The notes under the pieces: model-generated | Told to the model about the DNA's origin: nothing | What the model saw: the letters and a program-made list of their open reading frames with translations, nothing else | Databases searched by the model: none | Made by a program: the position numbers and the translations under genes | From: Sulfurivirga sp964427185 | GTDB taxonomy: Bacteria > Pseudomonadota > Gammaproteobacteria > Thiomicrospirales > Thiomicrospiraceae | Direction: 5' to 3' | Length of the DNA: 51,458 bases | Assembly (NCBI GenBank): GCA_964427185.1 | Contig: CAYRSN010000008.1 | Coordinates: 1 to 51,458, forward strand | Shown here: positions 34,059 through 43,010 of the stretch, one piece after another | Numbering within the stretch: the first letter of the stretch is position 1 | Layout: every line of letters begins with the position of its first letter

Positions 34059-35094
34059 CTTCTCCTACGACCTTATTACGCCCCCGGGCTTTAGCCAGGT
34101 AAAGTGCTTTGTCTGCCCGTTCAAAAAGTTCTTCGATGGGCTCGTCGATCTGATAGACGGCTATGCCAGCTGAAAGGGTAAAGCGCAAGGGCTGATTTTT
34201 AAAGCGTACGGAAAGTACTTTCTGTTCTACCTTGCGGCGAATATTTTCAGCTACGTGCATGGCGCTATCATAGGGGGTGCCAGGTAGGATAATGACGAAC
34301 TCTTCTCCACCGATGCGAGCAACCAGATCCTGGCCTTTGGTTTCGTTTTTCAAAATGCGCGCCAAATAACGGATAGCACTGTCACCGACGACATGCCCGT
34401 AAGTATCATTGATTTTTTTAAAGAAGTCTATATCCAGCAAAATAGCAGAGAAGGTTTGCCCGTTTTCTGTTGCGGCATGGATGATTTCCTGTAATTTTTC
34501 CATCAGTCCGCGGCGGTTCAACAGGCCAGAAAGTGGATCGGTGCGCGCTTCCACACGGTCGCTGCTGAAGCGTAGGTGGACTTTTTCAAATTGGCGGTTA
34601 AAGTGGTTAATGGCTTCTGTCAGCGTTTGCGTCTGCTGTTCCAGCCGATCCAGTCGGGGCAGAATGACCTTTTCAAGCAGTGTGGCAGCTTGCGGCGTAT
34701 CTGACAGTGCTTGTTTCAGCCTGTCAATATCGGTTCTCAAGGCATTTTGTTCATTGCTGAAAGTAGTCTGCCACAGGGATACGGTTTCATTAAACTGCTG
34801 CAGGAGCGCTTCGGTGTCTTCCAGCGGCAGCACCTGGCTGAGTATTTTGTGGAGCAGGCGCTGATAGAGCTCATCGGCTACGTCATCTCCGTAGGTGCGC
34901 AGTTGTAGGGCAGTCTCCAGCTCCTCTTTAACTTCCGGGTCGATTTCTCCCAAGTATTCAAACAGCAGCGTATAGTGCACCGGGTTGGGTGCAACAGAAA
35001 GCTTCTGTAGCTGGGTCAGAGTTTCTGCACTCAGCTGCTGTGTTTGTGCCGCACTTAAGGTATAGCGGGCGATCAGGCTGTTATTTTGGGGCAT
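34048..35094 (-). CDS. Diguanylate cyclase (GGDEF)
   Basis: A 348-residue soluble protein. About 180 residues of helical, partly coiled-coil sequence (HYTLLFEYLGEIDPE..., LPRLDRLEQQTQTLTEAI) lead into a GGDEF domain starting RTDPLSGLLNRRG. The active site GGEEF lies at 262-266 and ILLDIDFFKKINDTYGH is intact, so it should make c-di-GMP. The product-inhibition site is KGQD rather than RxxD, suggesting altered feedback. It starts 22 bp after the aspartate aminotransferase gene and overlaps the peroxidase gene by 11 bp. Confidence 0.94.
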   Translation of the reverse strand: MPQNNSLIARYTLSAAQTQQLSAETLTQLQKLSVAPNPVHYTLLFEYLGEIDPEVKEELETALQLRTYGDDVADELYQRLLHKILSQVLPLEDTEALLQQFNETVSLWQTTFSNEQNALRTDIDRLKQALSDTPQAATLLEKVILPRLDRLEQQTQTLTEAINHFNRQFEKVHLRFSSDRVEARTDPLSGLLNRRGLMEKLQEIIHAATENGQTFSAILLDIDFFKKINDTYGHVVGDSAIRYLARILKNETKGQDLVARIGGEEFVIILPGTPYDSAMHVAENIRRKVEQKVLSVRFKNQPLRFTLSAGIAVYQIDEPIEELFERADKALYLAKARGRNKVVGEGAL

Positions 35095-35116
35095 GGCGCC
35101 CTCCTATGTTTAAAAC

Positions 35117-36301
35117 CTAAGCATGGAGAAAGCGCTCAATACGGCTGAGCGCTTCACGCAGCAGCTCCAGGCTGGTGGCGAAGCTGATGCGCATATGCCC
35201 GGGTGCTCCAAAGGCACTGCCGGGTACGGCGGCGACTTCGGCTTGCTCCAGTAAGGCTGCGACAAAGTCGGTGTCGGTTTCATAGCCTTTGGCCGTCATG
35301 GCTTCACGGATATCAATAAAACTGTAAAAAGCGCCTTTGGCCGCCAGGGTTTTCATACCGGGCAGCCGGTTGAAAGCTTCTGTGACATAGTCGTTCCGCT
35401 CTTTAAAGGCGGCGACCATGACATCAATACAGTCTTGCGGGCCGCTCAGGGCTGCCAGTGCTGCATACTGGCTGATAGAGCAAGGGTTGGAGGTGCTTTG
35501 AGATTGTACTTTGCGCATGCCGGTGATGATTTCGGAAGGCCCGGCGGCATAGCCGATGCGCCAGCCGGTCATGGCATAGGCTTTGGAAACCCCGTTGAAC
35601 ACGATGGTGCGGGCTTTTAGCTCGGGGGCAGCATTCAACAGGTTGGTAAAAGGCGTATCCCCGAGGATAATGTGCTCATACATGTCATCGGTGGCGATCA
35701 TGACTTGCGGATGGCGGCGCAGGACTTCTGCCATGGCTTGAAGCTCGCGCACTGTATAGACGGCACCGGTGGGGTTGCTGGGGCTGTTGAGAATAAACAG
35801 CTTGGTTTTGTCTGTAATGGCCTCTTCCAGCTGACCGGCAGTGATTTTATAGGCCTGGCGGATGTCAGCAGAAACAATCACAGGTTTAGCCTCTGCCAGC
35901 AGCACCATATCCGGATAGGAAACCCAGTAAGGTGCAGGAATAACGACTTCATCACCGGGATTGAGCACTGCCTGGAAGAGGTTGTAAAGGCTCTGCTTGC
36001 CGCCGGATGATACCAGAATTTGCTCCGGGGTGTAATCCAGCTGGTTGTCTCGTTTGAATTTGTCAATAATTGCCTGTTTCAGCTCGGGAATGCCGTCTAC
36101 GGGTGTATAGCGGGTTTTACCGTTTTGAATCGCTTCAATACCGGCAGCCTTGATGTGATCCGGTGTGTCAAAATCCGGTTCGCCTGCGCCAAGGCTGATG
36201 ATATCTCGCCCCTGGCGGCGTAGTTCGGCTGCTTTGGCTGTGATAATCAGGGTGGGCGAAGGCTTGACCGCTTCAAGACGTTGAGACAGACCTTGGCGCA
36301 T
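35117..36301 (-). CDS. Aspartate aminotransferase-type enzyme (class I, subgroup Ib-like)
   Basis: A 394-residue PLP enzyme transferring the amino group between aspartate and 2-oxoglutarate; subgroup Ib members can also act on prephenate. Signatures: GAGEPDFDTPDHIK, VSSGGKQSLYN, PAPYWVSYPDM, NSPSNPTGAVY, and the PLP lysine in NGVSKAYAMTGWRIGYAAGP. It is divergent from uvrB, a common gammaproteobacterial pairing, and is followed at 22 bp by the c-di-GMP genes. It ends in TAG. Confidence 0.93.
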   Translation of the reverse strand: MRQGLSQRLEAVKPSPTLIITAKAAELRRQGRDIISLGAGEPDFDTPDHIKAAGIEAIQNGKTRYTPVDGIPELKQAIIDKFKRDNQLDYTPEQILVSSGGKQSLYNLFQAVLNPGDEVVIPAPYWVSYPDMVLLAEAKPVIVSADIRQAYKITAGQLEEAITDKTKLFILNSPSNPTGAVYTVRELQAMAEVLRRHPQVMIATDDMYEHIILGDTPFTNLLNAAPELKARTIVFNGVSKAYAMTGWRIGYAAGPSEIITGMRKVQSQSTSNPCSISQYAALAALSGPQDCIDVMVAAFKERNDYVTEAFNRLPGMKTLAAKGAFYSFIDIREAMTAKGYETDTDFVAALLEQAEVAAVPGSAFGAPGHMRISFATSLELLREALSRIERFLHA

Positions 36302-36428
36302 ATGGGCTCCTCTGGGAAACGCTATAATGATTGATGGTTTATTTTTGCGATTATTCAGGTGATTTTAGCGAATTCCGTCCCGATTTGCAGGGAATGAAAC
36401 GGGTTTTAATAGGTAGAGCACTCGGAAA

Positions 36429-38447
36429 ATGTCCAAAAAATTTCAACTGGTATCAGATTACCAACCTGCGGGGGATCAACCTGAGGCCATTGCGCGGCTG
36501 GTGGAGGGACTGGAAGATGGGGAGATGTTCCAGACGCTTCTGGGTGTGACCGGCTCCGGTAAAACTTTTACCATGGCCAATGTGATTGCCCAGGTACAGC
36601 GCCCGACGATTATTCTGGCACATAATAAGACCCTGGCGGCACAGCTTTATGGAGAGATGAAGCAGTTTTTTCCCCATAATGCGGTGGAGTATTTTGTCTC
36701 TTACTATGACTACTATCAGCCGGAAGCCTATGTGCCCGCCTCGGATACCTATATTGCTAAAGATGCCAGTATCAATGAACAAATCGAGCAGCTGCGTCTG
36801 TCTGCTACCAAGGCACTGCTGGAACGTGAAGATGTGATTCTGATTGCCACGGTGTCCGCCATCTATGGACTGGGTGATCCTGAGCAATATCTGAGCATGA
36901 TGCTGCAGCTTCGTCTGGGAGATACCATCACGCAACGGGAGATTTTGCAGCGGCTGGTCTCCATGCAGTATCAGCGTAATGATCTTGAGTTGTGGCGTGG
37001 CACTTTTCGGGCACGTGGCGAAGTGATCGATGTGTTTCCGGCGGAATCTGAACAGTATGCCATCCGGATTGAGTTGTTCGATGATGAGGTGGAGCAGCTC
37101 AGCTGGTTTGACCCGTTGACCGGTGAGGTGATACAGAAGGTGACGCGGGTGACGGTTTATCCAAAAAGTCATTATGTCACGCCGCGGGAGCGTATTTTGG
37201 CAGCGGTAGAGCAGATCAAGCAGGAGCTGGCGGCGCGGCTTAAGGAGCTGCGAGCGCAAGATAAGCTGGTGGAAGCCCAGCGCTTGGAGGAGCGCACACG
37301 ACTGGATATGGAGATGATGCTGGAGCTGGGGTATTGCACCGGGATTGAAAACTACTCCCGTTATCTGTCCGGGCGGGCGGCGGGGCAGCCGCCGCCTACT
37401 TTGATGGACTATCTGCCTGCCAACGCCCTGTTATTTATTGATGAAAGCCATGTGACTGTGCCGCAGATCGGCGGCATGTATAAAGGCGACCGTTCGCGCA
37501 AGGAGAACTTGGTGACTTATGGTTTTCGCCTGCCTTCTGCCATGGATAACCGTCCTTTGAAGTTTGAGGAGTTTGAGCGGCTGATGCCACAGACAGTTTT
37601 TGTTTCCGCTACGCCGGGGAGTTATGAACTGGAGAAATCCGGGCAGGTGGTAGAACAGGTGGTGCGCCCTACGGGGCTGGTGGATCCGTATATTGAAGTG
37701 CGTCCGGCCAGCACCCAGGTGGAAGACCTTTTGGGTGAGATCAATGCTGCAGTAGAAGCTGATGAACGTGTGCTGGTGACTGTGCTGACCAAACGCATGG
37801 CAGAGGATTTGACCGAGTTTCTGGATGAGCACGGCGTACGTGTGCGCTATTTGCACTCAGATATCGATACGGTAGAGCGTATTGAGATTGTGCGGGATTT
37901 GCGTCTGGGCGAATTTGACGTGCTGGTGGGGATTAACCTGTTACGAGAAGGGCTGGATATGCCCGAAGTCGCACTGGTAGCCATTCTGGATGCGGACAAG
38001 GAGGGCTTTTTGCGCTCTGAGCGTTCGTTGATTCAGACGATTGGGCGTGCCGCGCGCAACCCGAAAGGGCGGGCTATTCTCTATGGTGACAAAATTACGG
38101 ACTCCATGCGTCGAGCCATAGAGGAAACCGAGCGACGCCGTGCCAAGCAGATTGCATTCAACCAGGCACATGGCATTACGCCTAAGGGGTTGAACAAAAA
38201 AGTCAGTGATATTTTGGAAGACTCCCCTTATACCCCTCGCAGTGCGCGTAAAGGGCAACGTAAAGTGGCAGAAGCATCGGCGACTTATGATGTGACAGCT
38301 CTCACCCCAGGTGAGGCTGCCAAGTTGATGAAAAGACTGGAAAAAGAGATGTATACTGCCGCGAAAAACCTGGAATTTGAACAGGCGGCGCAACTGCGGG
38401 ATCAGATCCAGCAGCTACGCGCTAATATGATCCGTATTGGGGGTTAA
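36429..38447 (+). CDS. uvrB: Excinuclease ABC subunit B
   Basis: A 672-residue damage-verifying helicase of nucleotide excision repair, acting with UvrA and UvrC. Walker A is LGVTGSGKTFT (residues 38-48), the beta-hairpin region is YYDYYQPEAYVPASDTYI, the DEAD-like box is LLFIDESHVTVPQ, and the C-terminal UVR motif is LEKEMYTAAKNLEFEQAAQL. Length is normal. I saw no LexA box (CTGT-N8-ACAG) in the 127-bp upstream gap. A TATAAT occurs at 36323-36328 without a good -35. Confidence 0.98.
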   Translation: MSKKFQLVSDYQPAGDQPEAIARLVEGLEDGEMFQTLLGVTGSGKTFTMANVIAQVQRPTIILAHNKTLAAQLYGEMKQFFPHNAVEYFVSYYDYYQPEAYVPASDTYIAKDASINEQIEQLRLSATKALLEREDVILIATVSAIYGLGDPEQYLSMMLQLRLGDTITQREILQRLVSMQYQRNDLELWRGTFRARGEVIDVFPAESEQYAIRIELFDDEVEQLSWFDPLTGEVIQKVTRVTVYPKSHYVTPRERILAAVEQIKQELAARLKELRAQDKLVEAQRLEERTRLDMEMMLELGYCTGIENYSRYLSGRAAGQPPPTLMDYLPANALLFIDESHVTVPQIGGMYKGDRSRKENLVTYGFRLPSAMDNRPLKFEEFERLMPQTVFVSATPGSYELEKSGQVVEQVVRPTGLVDPYIEVRPASTQVEDLLGEINAAVEADERVLVTVLTKRMAEDLTEFLDEHGVRVRYLHSDIDTVERIEIVRDLRLGEFDVLVGINLLREGLDMPEVALVAILDADKEGFLRSERSLIQTIGRAARNPKGRAILYGDKITDSMRRAIEETERRRAKQIAFNQAHGITPKGLNKKVSDILEDSPYTPRSARKGQRKVAEASATYDVTALTPGEAAKLMKRLEKEMYTAAKNLEFEQAAQLRDQIQQLRANMIRIGG

Positions 38448-38452
38448 AAAAG

Positions 38453-39238
38453 GTGTTAACAGGGCTTATAAAAAACACCATCCGGGGGGTGCTGTTCAGT
38501 GTTTTTGTCATATTTTCCGCCATGGCTGCGACTGAAAATGCAATTGAGAAAAAAGAGGAAGACCCTCAGCTGCAGCAGATAGCACAGCTGATGCAGCAGG
38601 AGAAGTGGCAGGAAGCGGAAGCTCTGTGGCGCCGTTTGCAAGGGCGTGTGCCCGAGCAGCGTTGGTATTACAACCTGGCGCAGTTGCTGGTGCAGCAGGG
38701 CAAGCTGGAAGAAGCTGCACAGGCGTTGGAACAGGCTTTACAGGTGCGCCAACCTGAAGCCCAGATCTGGCAGGCATTGAAGCAGGTTCGTACCGCACAG
38801 ATGCAGCAGGCCTATACACGCGTGTTTGGCGGGCAGGCTATGAAACAGCCGGAAATGCAGTGGTTGAAAGTGGTGCAGCTCAATGAGCCGCCTGCCTCCA
38901 TCATAGAGGTGCGTCAGGCGCTGGAAAGCTGGCGCAAAGCTTGGTCAGCACAGGATGTAGAGGTTTATCTGAGCCACTATGCGCCCGATTTTCGCCCGGC
39001 CAGTGGGCTAAGCCATCAGGCTTGGATAAGGTTGCGACATGCCCGTTTAAGCCATCCAAAATTTATTCGGGTAACGCTGAAGAATATACAGGTAACGCAG
39101 TTGACGCCCAAACGAATTGAAACCCTGTTTGATCAAACCTACCGTTCAGACCGCCTTCATGATACTGTGCGCAAACGGCTGTTATGGGCACACACACAGC
39201 AAGGGTGGAAGATTGTTCAGGAGGTAGTGCTGCCATGA
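38453..39238 (+). CDS. Secreted TPR / NTF2-like protein
   Basis: A 261-residue exported protein. GTG 38453 starts LTGLIKNTIRGVLFSVFVIF with a cleavage-like AMA-ATEN; no other start gives a signal peptide. Residues about 40-120 form TPR-type helix pairs (WQEAEALWRRLQ, QGKLEEAAQALEQALQV). The C-terminal 110 residues form an NTF2/SnoaL-like fold (VRQALESWRKAWSAQDVEVYLSHYAPDF), as in Cds6-type proteins associated with L,D-transpeptidases. It overlaps the following L,D-transpeptidase gene by 4 bp. Confidence 0.8.
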   Translation: MLTGLIKNTIRGVLFSVFVIFSAMAATENAIEKKEEDPQLQQIAQLMQQEKWQEAEALWRRLQGRVPEQRWYYNLAQLLVQQGKLEEAAQALEQALQVRQPEAQIWQALKQVRTAQMQQAYTRVFGGQAMKQPEMQWLKVVQLNEPPASIIEVRQALESWRKAWSAQDVEVYLSHYAPDFRPASGLSHQAWIRLRHARLSHPKFIRVTLKNIQVTQLTPKRIETLFDQTYRSDRLHDTVRKRLLWAHTQQGWKIVQEVVLP

Positions 39239-40251
39239 GGCCGGCTGGGTGGATACTGTTATTAAGTCTTTGGCTAAGCAATGCTGCTGCAACATCCGCC
39301 CTTGTCAAAGAGCCAGAGCCGCTTTTATTGCAGGCATTAAGTGCTTTGCAACAGGGGGACCTGGATCAAGCGGTACGGCTGAGTCGCCAGCTACACGAAA
39401 CTTATCCGAGCTATCGGCTGGGGCAACTGCTGTATTTGCAGCTCAATGCGGCGCTGGCAGGGGAAATGCAAGTTCTGCAGCAGCTGCAACAGCGGCATGC
39501 CGCTACTTATCGCCAGCTGCTGGAAGAGGCCAGGTTACGCTGGCAACATGCCCAAAAGGCAGTGCTGCCTGAACAGTGGGTGCGTCATTGGGTGCTGGAG
39601 CCCGCCGATGAACCCTGGTGGATAGTGGTCGATCTCCCCGGCTCCAGGCTGTACCTGTTTCGTAATGAAAATGGTGTATTGAAAAAAGAGAAAGATGTAT
39701 TTGTCAGCATAGGCCAACGAGGGTTTGGTAAACAAAGGGAGGGCGACCGTCGCACACCCGTGGGGGTGTATCACATTGAAAGCTGGTTGCCCGATCAGAA
39801 GTTACCACCACTGTATGGGGTGGGGGCACTTACTTTGAACTATCCCAACGCTTGGGATCGCTTTTTGGGGCGGACTGGCTCTGGTATTTGGCTGCATGGC
39901 ACACCGCCGGGGATTTATGTGCGCCCACCGCAGTCCAGCCGCGGCTGTGTGGTTTTAAATAACAATGCCATGGCTGCATTGCTGGAAACTTATCAGCTGC
40001 CTATGGGAACCCCTGTACTGCTGTTGGATCGGAGACAGCCAGATAAGCCAGTCAGTGTTGATGCAGTATTAACAGAGCTGGGTGCGCGTGTGTCTCAGGT
40101 CCTGGTGCGCTACCCGGGTGAAGAAAAGCTGCTATGGCGCGGATGGCGTGAAGGACGAAACTGGCATGTGCAATACTGGCAGGCGGATGGTGAAGGCGGG
40201 TGGCAGCTGGCGCCGCAAGCCGCTCCAGAATTAAAAGTGGCACAGCAGTAA
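39235..40251 (+). CDS. L,D-transpeptidase (YkuD domain)
   Basis: A 338-residue exported enzyme. Signal peptide RPAGWILLLSLWLSNAAATSA; the ATG at 39235 overlaps the upstream stop and has GGAGG before it. After a helical N-terminal region, the YkuD domain shows WWIVVDLPGSRLYLF, PVGVYHIESW, and the active site with His221 in WLHGT and Cys238 in SSRGCVVLN. It would form 3-3 peptidoglycan cross-links or attach proteins. Pairing with a TPR/NTF2-like partner suggests that partner helps its activity or localisation. Confidence 0.92.
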   Translation: MRPAGWILLLSLWLSNAAATSALVKEPEPLLLQALSALQQGDLDQAVRLSRQLHETYPSYRLGQLLYLQLNAALAGEMQVLQQLQQRHAATYRQLLEEARLRWQHAQKAVLPEQWVRHWVLEPADEPWWIVVDLPGSRLYLFRNENGVLKKEKDVFVSIGQRGFGKQREGDRRTPVGVYHIESWLPDQKLPPLYGVGALTLNYPNAWDRFLGRTGSGIWLHGTPPGIYVRPPQSSRGCVVLNNNAMAALLETYQLPMGTPVLLLDRRQPDKPVSVDAVLTELGARVSQVLVRYPGEEKLLWRGWREGRNWHVQYWQADGEGGWQLAPQAAPELKVAQQ

Positions 40252-40295
40252 ATCTCGTGTTCGGGTATAGAATTGCGATTTGTGTGAAATAAAGT

Positions 40296-40324
40296 TTGAC
40301 ATGACCGTATGCTTTGAATAGAAT
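40296..40324 (+). promoter_or_regulatory. Consensus sigma-70 promoter for tRNA-Phe/Leu
   Basis: TTGACA (40296-40301), a 17-bp spacer and TAGAAT (40319-40324). Perfect -35, one mismatch at -10, ideal spacing, 14 bp before tRNA-Phe. Confidence 0.88.
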
Positions 40325-40338
40325 TCCCTCATCTTTTG

Positions 40339-40414
40339 GGCCAGGTAGCTCAGTTGGTAGAGCAAGGGACTGAAAATCCCCGTGTCGGCAGTTCGATTCT
40401 GCCCCTGGCCACCA
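40339..40414 (+). tRNA. tRNA-Phe (GAA)
   Basis: A 76-nt cloverleaf. Acceptor GGCCAGG pairs with CCTGGCC, discriminator A, encoded CCA. D-loop AGCTCAGTTGGTAGAGC and T-loop GTTCGATTC are standard. The anticodon loop CTGAAAA gives GAA. Confidence 0.97.
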
Positions 40415-40420
40415 TATTCG

Positions 40421-40445
40421 AAAGCCGGTTTTCACCGGCTTTTTC
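40421..40445 (+). terminator. Terminator-like hairpin between tRNA-Phe and tRNA-Leu
   Basis: Stem AAAGCCGGT (40421-40429), loop TTTC, stem ACCGGCTTT (40434-40442), T-rich end. It would separate the two tRNAs, so tRNA-Leu may depend on read-through or its own promoter. Confidence 0.85.
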
Positions 40446-40451
40446 TACCTT

Positions 40452-40536
<85 letters not shown>

Positions 40537-40712
40537 TCGCTTTATCGTATCGACTTTCTTCTTTTATTTGAGATTTCTGAAATAAACCTATTTTTTCAAC
40601 CGCAGCAAACGGGTGATGTTTTTTTCAAACAGATAGGTTATCTCCTAAATAAACTGGATACCCATTTGGTCGTAGAGTGGGAATGAATAATTAGGTAAGT
40701 TATTGATTTTAT

Positions 40713-40789
40713 TGGCGCGCCCGGCAGGAGTCGAACCTGCGACCTTTGCCTCCGGAGGGCAACGCTCTATCCAGCTGAGCTACGGGCGC
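40713..40789 (-). tRNA. tRNA-Arg (CCG)
   Basis: A 77-nt cloverleaf on the minus strand. Acceptor GCGCCCG pairs with CGGGCGC, encoded CCA at the end. The anticodon region CCCTCCGGAGG gives CCG, decoding CGG. The body matches E. coli argX closely. It lies just downstream of the NTF2-like gene on the same strand. Confidence 0.96.
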
Positions 40790-40829
40790 GTGATGCGTGA
40801 AAAGAGTCGCTATTTTAGCGGATACGGTT

Positions 40830-41351
40830 TCAGTTTGCACGGTGTTTGTCGGCTAACCAGTTCAATAGCCCGCCCAGAATGGGAAGTTTGCGGAAGTAGT
40901 GCTCGCCGCTATCCCAGTAGTCCATTTGGACTTTCACTTTTCCGTTTTCGTCAAACAGTAGTTTGCTGATGCCGTTGAGCTGCATAGGTTTGTTTTGCTT
41001 CATATAAAGTAGTCGCCACTCTACATAACCGGTATCGCCTTGGCCAGCATGGGTGTGGAAGCGTAGCTCGGCGTTTGGGTAGGCTTTGAACCTTTGAGCG
41101 AAAACCTTTTCCAGCGCAGCGAGTCCGCGGGTTTCGTTAAAGGGGTCTTTGAAATAAATTTTGGGTGCGTAAAGCTGATGCAGCGATTTACGAAATTGAG
41201 TGGGTGTCAGGGTTTGCATTGTGTCCACATAGGTTTGCAATGCCTGTTCAAGCTGTTCTGGGGAGAGTTTAGGGGTCAGAAGGTCTTTTTTCAGGGTATT
41301 TAAGTCTAAATCCTGTTCAAAAGCGCTATTTTCCTGGGGTTTTTCAGTCAT
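40830..41351 (-). CDS. NTF2-like (SnoaL-type) protein
   Basis: A 173-residue soluble protein with no signal peptide. After a charged N-terminal extension, the NTF2-like fold is suggested by LHQLYAPKIYFKDPFNETRGLAALEKVFAQRF, YVEWRLLYMKQNKPMQLNGISKLLFDENGKV and QMDYWDSGEHYFRKLP, the last being typical of the ketosteroid-isomerase-like family with a YWD motif. Ligand and reaction unknown. Confidence 0.8.
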   Translation of the reverse strand: MTEKPQENSAFEQDLDLNTLKKDLLTPKLSPEQLEQALQTYVDTMQTLTPTQFRKSLHQLYAPKIYFKDPFNETRGLAALEKVFAQRFKAYPNAELRFHTHAGQGDTGYVEWRLLYMKQNKPMQLNGISKLLFDENGKVKVQMDYWDSGEHYFRKLPILGGLLNWLADKHRAN

Positions 41352-41360
41352 ATTTGTCTC

Positions 41361-41397
41361 GTAAAAAATTTTGAATTTGAAAAGGTGGGGAGACCCT
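41361..41397 (-). repeat. Recurring intergenic hairpin element, copy C
   Basis: Plus-strand order: GTAAAAAATTTTGAA, TTTGAAAA, GGT, GGGG-AGA-CCCT. On the minus strand it begins right at the stop codon of the 41399 lipoprotein gene: GGG-TCT-CCCC, then a T-rich tail, CAAA and a T-run. Position and orientation fit a terminator for that gene. Confidence 0.6.
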
Positions 41398-41398
41398 C

Positions 41399-41863
41399 TT
41401 AGTCTGCTACCTTAACTGGCTCAGGATAGCGTTTATCCCGTTCTGTTTTCAGGTAAAAAGGGATTTGTGTGACTGTACCGTCAGGCTGGGTGATCAATAC
41501 GCTGACTTTCCATTCCATGACATCGTTGGTGCAGAAGGCAAGCATGCTATCCCCTTGCCAGCGGTTAGCATCGATAGGTTGCAGTGCAACGCGGTTATAG
41601 CCCATGTACATATTGATACCGCTGATATCCAGTTCTACTTTTTTAGCAGGTAGGTTTTGCAAGGTAACGGAGACTTTCAGGGGCTTGGCCACCGGGATGG
41701 GTTTGGGGGTGATATTCAGGATGGCAGCCTGATCGTTATGGGTTGCGGTGCAGGCCTGCTGGTGCAGGTTGCAGCTTTTGACCATGGGCCAGGTGTTTAT
41801 CTGTGTCTGTTGGTCGCAGGCACTCAGCAGTAAGGTGAGTAGAGTAATCAGAAAGATTCGCAT
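41399..41863 (-). CDS. Hypothetical lipoprotein
   Basis: A 154-residue predicted lipoprotein: MRIFLITLLTLLLSAC places the lipid on Cys16. The mature part is beta-rich with PLKVSVTLQNLPAKKVELDI, DISGINMYMGYNR and LITQPDGTVTQIPFYL. Two further Cys pairs (CNLHQQAC, and Cys in LAFCTNDV) could form disulfides. No family is recognised with confidence. It lies 25 bp downstream of mnmH and may be part of the same transcript. Confidence 0.75.
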   Translation of the reverse strand: MRIFLITLLTLLLSACDQQTQINTWPMVKSCNLHQQACTATHNDQAAILNITPKPIPVAKPLKVSVTLQNLPAKKVELDISGINMYMGYNRVALQPIDANRWQGDSMLAFCTNDVMEWKVSVLITQPDGTVTQIPFYLKTERDKRYPEPVKVAD

Positions 41864-41888
41864 ATGCCTATCTTATCTGTTGGCTCAT

Positions 41889-43010
41889 TTAAAATGGGGG
41901 ATTGTCATACTGTTGCAAGTATTCCCGTACGGCTGTTGCCTCACCTTTAAAAACGATGGGTTGAGGCTTTTGGTTTAACTGGTAATCATACATGGGGTCG
42001 TAGTAGTCAGTTAGCAGAAACTGAATCCAGCGGCGGTGTGCGTGTGCATCACCTGTTTGTTGTTGGTGTTGCCAGGCGGATTCAAATAAAGCCAGCAGTT
42101 GCTTGTGGCGCAGGCCGCCCAGGCGCTTTTGAATACGGTTAATACTTTCTCGAATCTGCATTGCCCAGCGCTCCAAGCCGTGTGTGCCGATTTTGGCTTG
42201 CCATTGGGCTTGTGCCTGAATGACATATTCATCCAATGTGATTTTGACGCGTGTTGCCAGCGGAGTTTCTAATACGATCAGCTGAGCTTGGTCATACAGC
42301 CCTTTGTAAATAGGGTTCGGCAGGTTAACGCCGCCAATGTGTTTTCCTTCATCTTCAAATACCAGATAAGGGCGCACGATGGAGAAAAATTGAATCAGGG
42401 CATAAGCCAAGGCGTTTTCAAAGGTGATTTGTGTTGGCTGGGGGGTGAGCTGACGGCCAAAAGCACTGCCGCGATGGTTGGCAAGTGCTTCCAGGTCAAG
42501 CGTATGGTGCAGTTGGTGAAGCAGGCGAGTTTTACCGCAGCCGGTACGGCCTGTCAGGATAAAACGTTGTTGTGTGTGCAGCTGTGCAGGGAGCTCGGCG
42601 GCCAGTTGTTCGAGCAAAAAATGCCTGAGGGCTTTATAGCCGCCTTTAAGGCGGGGGATGATCAGCCCTTCATATTCATATAGCCAGCGTTGGGCAATCT
42701 GTGAGCGCTGGCCGCCGCGAAAGCAGTAGATCAGGGCATTGGGATGTTTGCGGTAAAAGTCTGCCCAGGCTTGAATGCGTGGACGCCGCACGGTTTCGTT
42801 CACCAGCCGATGTCCCAGTTGAACGGCTGCATCATTGCCTTGCTGTTTGTAGCAGGTGCCGACTCTGGCGCGCTCTTCATCGGTCATCAGCGGCAGATTG
42901 ACTGCGTCAGGAAAGGCGCCTGTATTAAACTCCACTGGTGCACGGGTGTCGATCAACGGTCGCTGTTCCCGCACCAGAGTCAGGAAGTCATCATATAGTG
43001 GTAGTTTCAT
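41889..43010 (-). CDS. mnmH: tRNA 2-selenouridine synthase
   Basis: A 373-residue enzyme (SelU/YbbB) that replaces sulfur with selenium at wobble 2-thiouridine of tRNA-Lys, -Glu and -Gln, using selenophosphate. The rhodanese domain has the catalytic Cys96 in IYCFRGGQRSQ, and the P-loop domain has LTGRTGCGKTRL (about 152-163), needed for geranylation. Its start overlaps the selD stop by 4 bp, so the selenophosphate donor and its user are translated together. Confidence 0.95.
   Translation of the reverse strand: MKLPLYDDFLTLVREQRPLIDTRAPVEFNTGAFPDAVNLPLMTDEERARVGTCYKQQGNDAAVQLGHRLVNETVRRPRIQAWADFYRKHPNALIYCFRGGQRSQIAQRWLYEYEGLIIPRLKGGYKALRHFLLEQLAAELPAQLHTQQRFILTGRTGCGKTRLLHQLHHTLDLEALANHRGSAFGRQLTPQPTQITFENALAYALIQFFSIVRPYLVFEDEGKHIGGVNLPNPIYKGLYDQAQLIVLETPLATRVKITLDEYVIQAQAQWQAKIGTHGLERWAMQIRESINRIQKRLGGLRHKQLLALFESAWQHQQQTGDAHAHRRWIQFLLTDYYDPMYDYQLNQKPQPIVFKGEATAVREYLQQYDNPPF

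Noticed and set aside
36453..37259. A 268-residue minus-strand frame
   Set aside because: Antisense to uvrB with no recognisable domain.
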